A stretch of 6,196 nt of DNA from CAZNPW01 sp964575185 (GTDB lineage Bacteria; Pseudomonadota; Alphaproteobacteria; Rhodobacterales; Rhodobacteraceae): contig CAZNPW010000100.1 in assembly GCA_964575185.1 (NCBI GenBank), positions 1 to 6,196 of the forward strand, in the 5' to 3' direction. Made by a program: the position numbers and the translations under genes. Positions 5,424-6,196 of the stretch are shown here, piece after piece (the first letter of the stretch is position 1; every line of letters starts with the position of its first letter). The notes beneath the pieces were generated by a model. It was not told the DNA's origin and ran no database searches. It was given only the letters and a program-made list of their open reading frames with translations.

Positions 5424-6196
5424 CAGGCCAGGCCCGCCCGCAACAGGTCGTGGATGTGCAGGATGCCCGCGACGCGCGGACCCCGCGCCTTCCCGTCGCC
5501 GCCCTCGGGCACCACCAGAAGGCAGGTGATCTTGCGGTCGTTCATCATCGCCAGCGCCGCCTCCGCCAGGGCAACGGGCGCGATGGTCGCCGGGTTCCGC
5601 GTCATGACCTGCGCCGCGGTCAGGTCCAACAGCCCCGCGAGGTGCCGCCGCAGGTCGCCGTCGGTGATGATGCCCAGAAGGCTGCCGCCTTCGTCGGTGA
5701 CGCCGACCACGCCGAAGCCCGCGCGCGACATCACCAGCAGCGCCTCGCCCATCGGCTCGTCGGCCGCGACCTGCGGCGCGTCGGGATGCATCAGGTCCGC
5801 CACCTTCAGCAGGCGCGCGCCGAGCTTCCCGCCCGGGTGGAACAGGCGGAAATGGTCGGGCGTGAAGCGCCGGTGTTCCATCAGCGCCACGGCCAGCGCG
5901 TCGCCCAGCGCCACCATCATCGTCGTGCTGGTGGTGGGCACGATCCCCGTCCCGCAGGCCTCGGCCGCGGGCGGCAGGACGAGCGCCACCTCGGCCTGCC
6001 GGCCGAGCGTGCTATCGGCGCGGGACATCACGCCGATCAGCGGGATGCCGAAGCGCCGGGTATGGGCGAGCAGGTCGGCAAGCTCCGGCGTCTCGCCCGA
6101 GTTCGACAGGCACAGCACCACGTCGCCCTCGGCCACCATGCCGAGGTCGCCGTGGCTCGCCTCGGCGGGGTGGACGAAATGCGCGGGCGTGCCGGT
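5423..6196 (-). CDS. kdsD: D-arabinose 5-phosphate isomerase (KdsD/KpsF/GutQ family), 5' end outside window
   Basis: The enzyme interconverts ribulose 5-phosphate and arabinose 5-phosphate, the first committed step toward Kdo of the LPS inner core; it is cytoplasmic. The frame runs open to the right edge, so 257 C-terminal residues are visible and roughly 65-70 are missing against the ~328 of E. coli KdsD. The ATG at 6139 is internal: upstream of it the frame reads TGTPAHFVHPAEASHGDLG, a family-typical part of the SIS domain with a conserved active-site His (HGDLG). SNSGET, VPTTSTTMM and HPGGKLG (~120-126, second conserved His) complete the SIS region. Two CBS domains follow (~130-190 and ~195-255), the first with GFGVVGV and GIITDGDLRRHL, the second with AQVMTRNPATI and ILHIHDLL. 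It is the first visible gene of the lpt operon. Very confident in family; kpsF or gutQ would be other names for paralogues, and the lpt context favours kdsD. Confidence 0.96.
   Translation of the reverse strand, partial: TGTPAHFVHPAEASHGDLGMVAEGDVVLCLSNSGETPELADLLAHTRRFGIPLIGVMSRADSTLGRQAEVALVLPPAAEACGTGIVPTTSTTMMVALGDALAVALMEHRRFTPDHFRLFHPGGKLGARLLKVADLMHPDAPQVAADEPMGEALLVMSRAGFGVVGVTDEGGSLLGIITDGDLRRHLAGLLDLTAAQVMTRNPATIAPVALAEAALAMMNDRKITCLLVVPEGGDGKARGPRVAGILHIHDLLRAGLA

Noticed and set aside
1..6196. A novel defence, toxin-antitoxin or mobile system
   Set aside because: Every gene falls into a recognised housekeeping, envelope or glycan-modifying family. There are no transposase, integrase, terminal repeats, array repeats or abrupt composition change.

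Overview
The window is very GC-rich and looks like the chromosome of an alphaproteobacterium, most likely of the Rhodobacterales (Rhodobacter/Roseobacter group). The evidence is the codon usage, the kdsD-lptC-lptA-lptB followed by hpf-ptsN order, and a two-gene glycosyltransferase/NodH-like sulfotransferase pair of a type I recall from that group. This assignment is from memory of families, not from a search. Coding density is close to total. I see no tRNA, rRNA, CRISPR array, insertion sequence or phage gene.

Left third (plus strand): the 3' part of a Core-2/I-branching-type glycosyltransferase (bases 1-998, start outside the window) overlaps by one base with a 449-residue sulfotransferase (998-2347). 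The sulfotransferase joins an N-terminal Stf0-type domain to a second, apparently degenerate sulfotransferase-like half. Together they suggest synthesis and sulfation of a glycan, probably at the cell surface. This is the least described part of the window.

Middle (minus strand): ptsN (EIIA-Ntr) and hpf (long-form ribosome hibernation factor) form a two-gene unit read right to left. ptsN converges with the sulfotransferase gene and their stop codons share the palindrome CTAG. Upstream of hpf is the only real intergenic gap (3400-3572, 173 bases). It holds a strong Shine-Dalgarno, a possible promoter with a perfect TTGACA, a short GC hairpin and two kinds of small repeat. The rpoN gene that sits between lptB and hpf in many proteobacteria is absent.

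Right half (minus strand): kdsD (5' end outside the window), lptC, lptA and lptB are packed with 1-base overlaps or a 7-base gap. They form one operon for making the Kdo precursor arabinose 5-phosphate and for building the LPS transport bridge.

Most of the window is conserved core genome. I found no convincing new defence or mobile system; the best leads are the two-domain sulfotransferase with its partner glycosyltransferase, and the hpf leader region.
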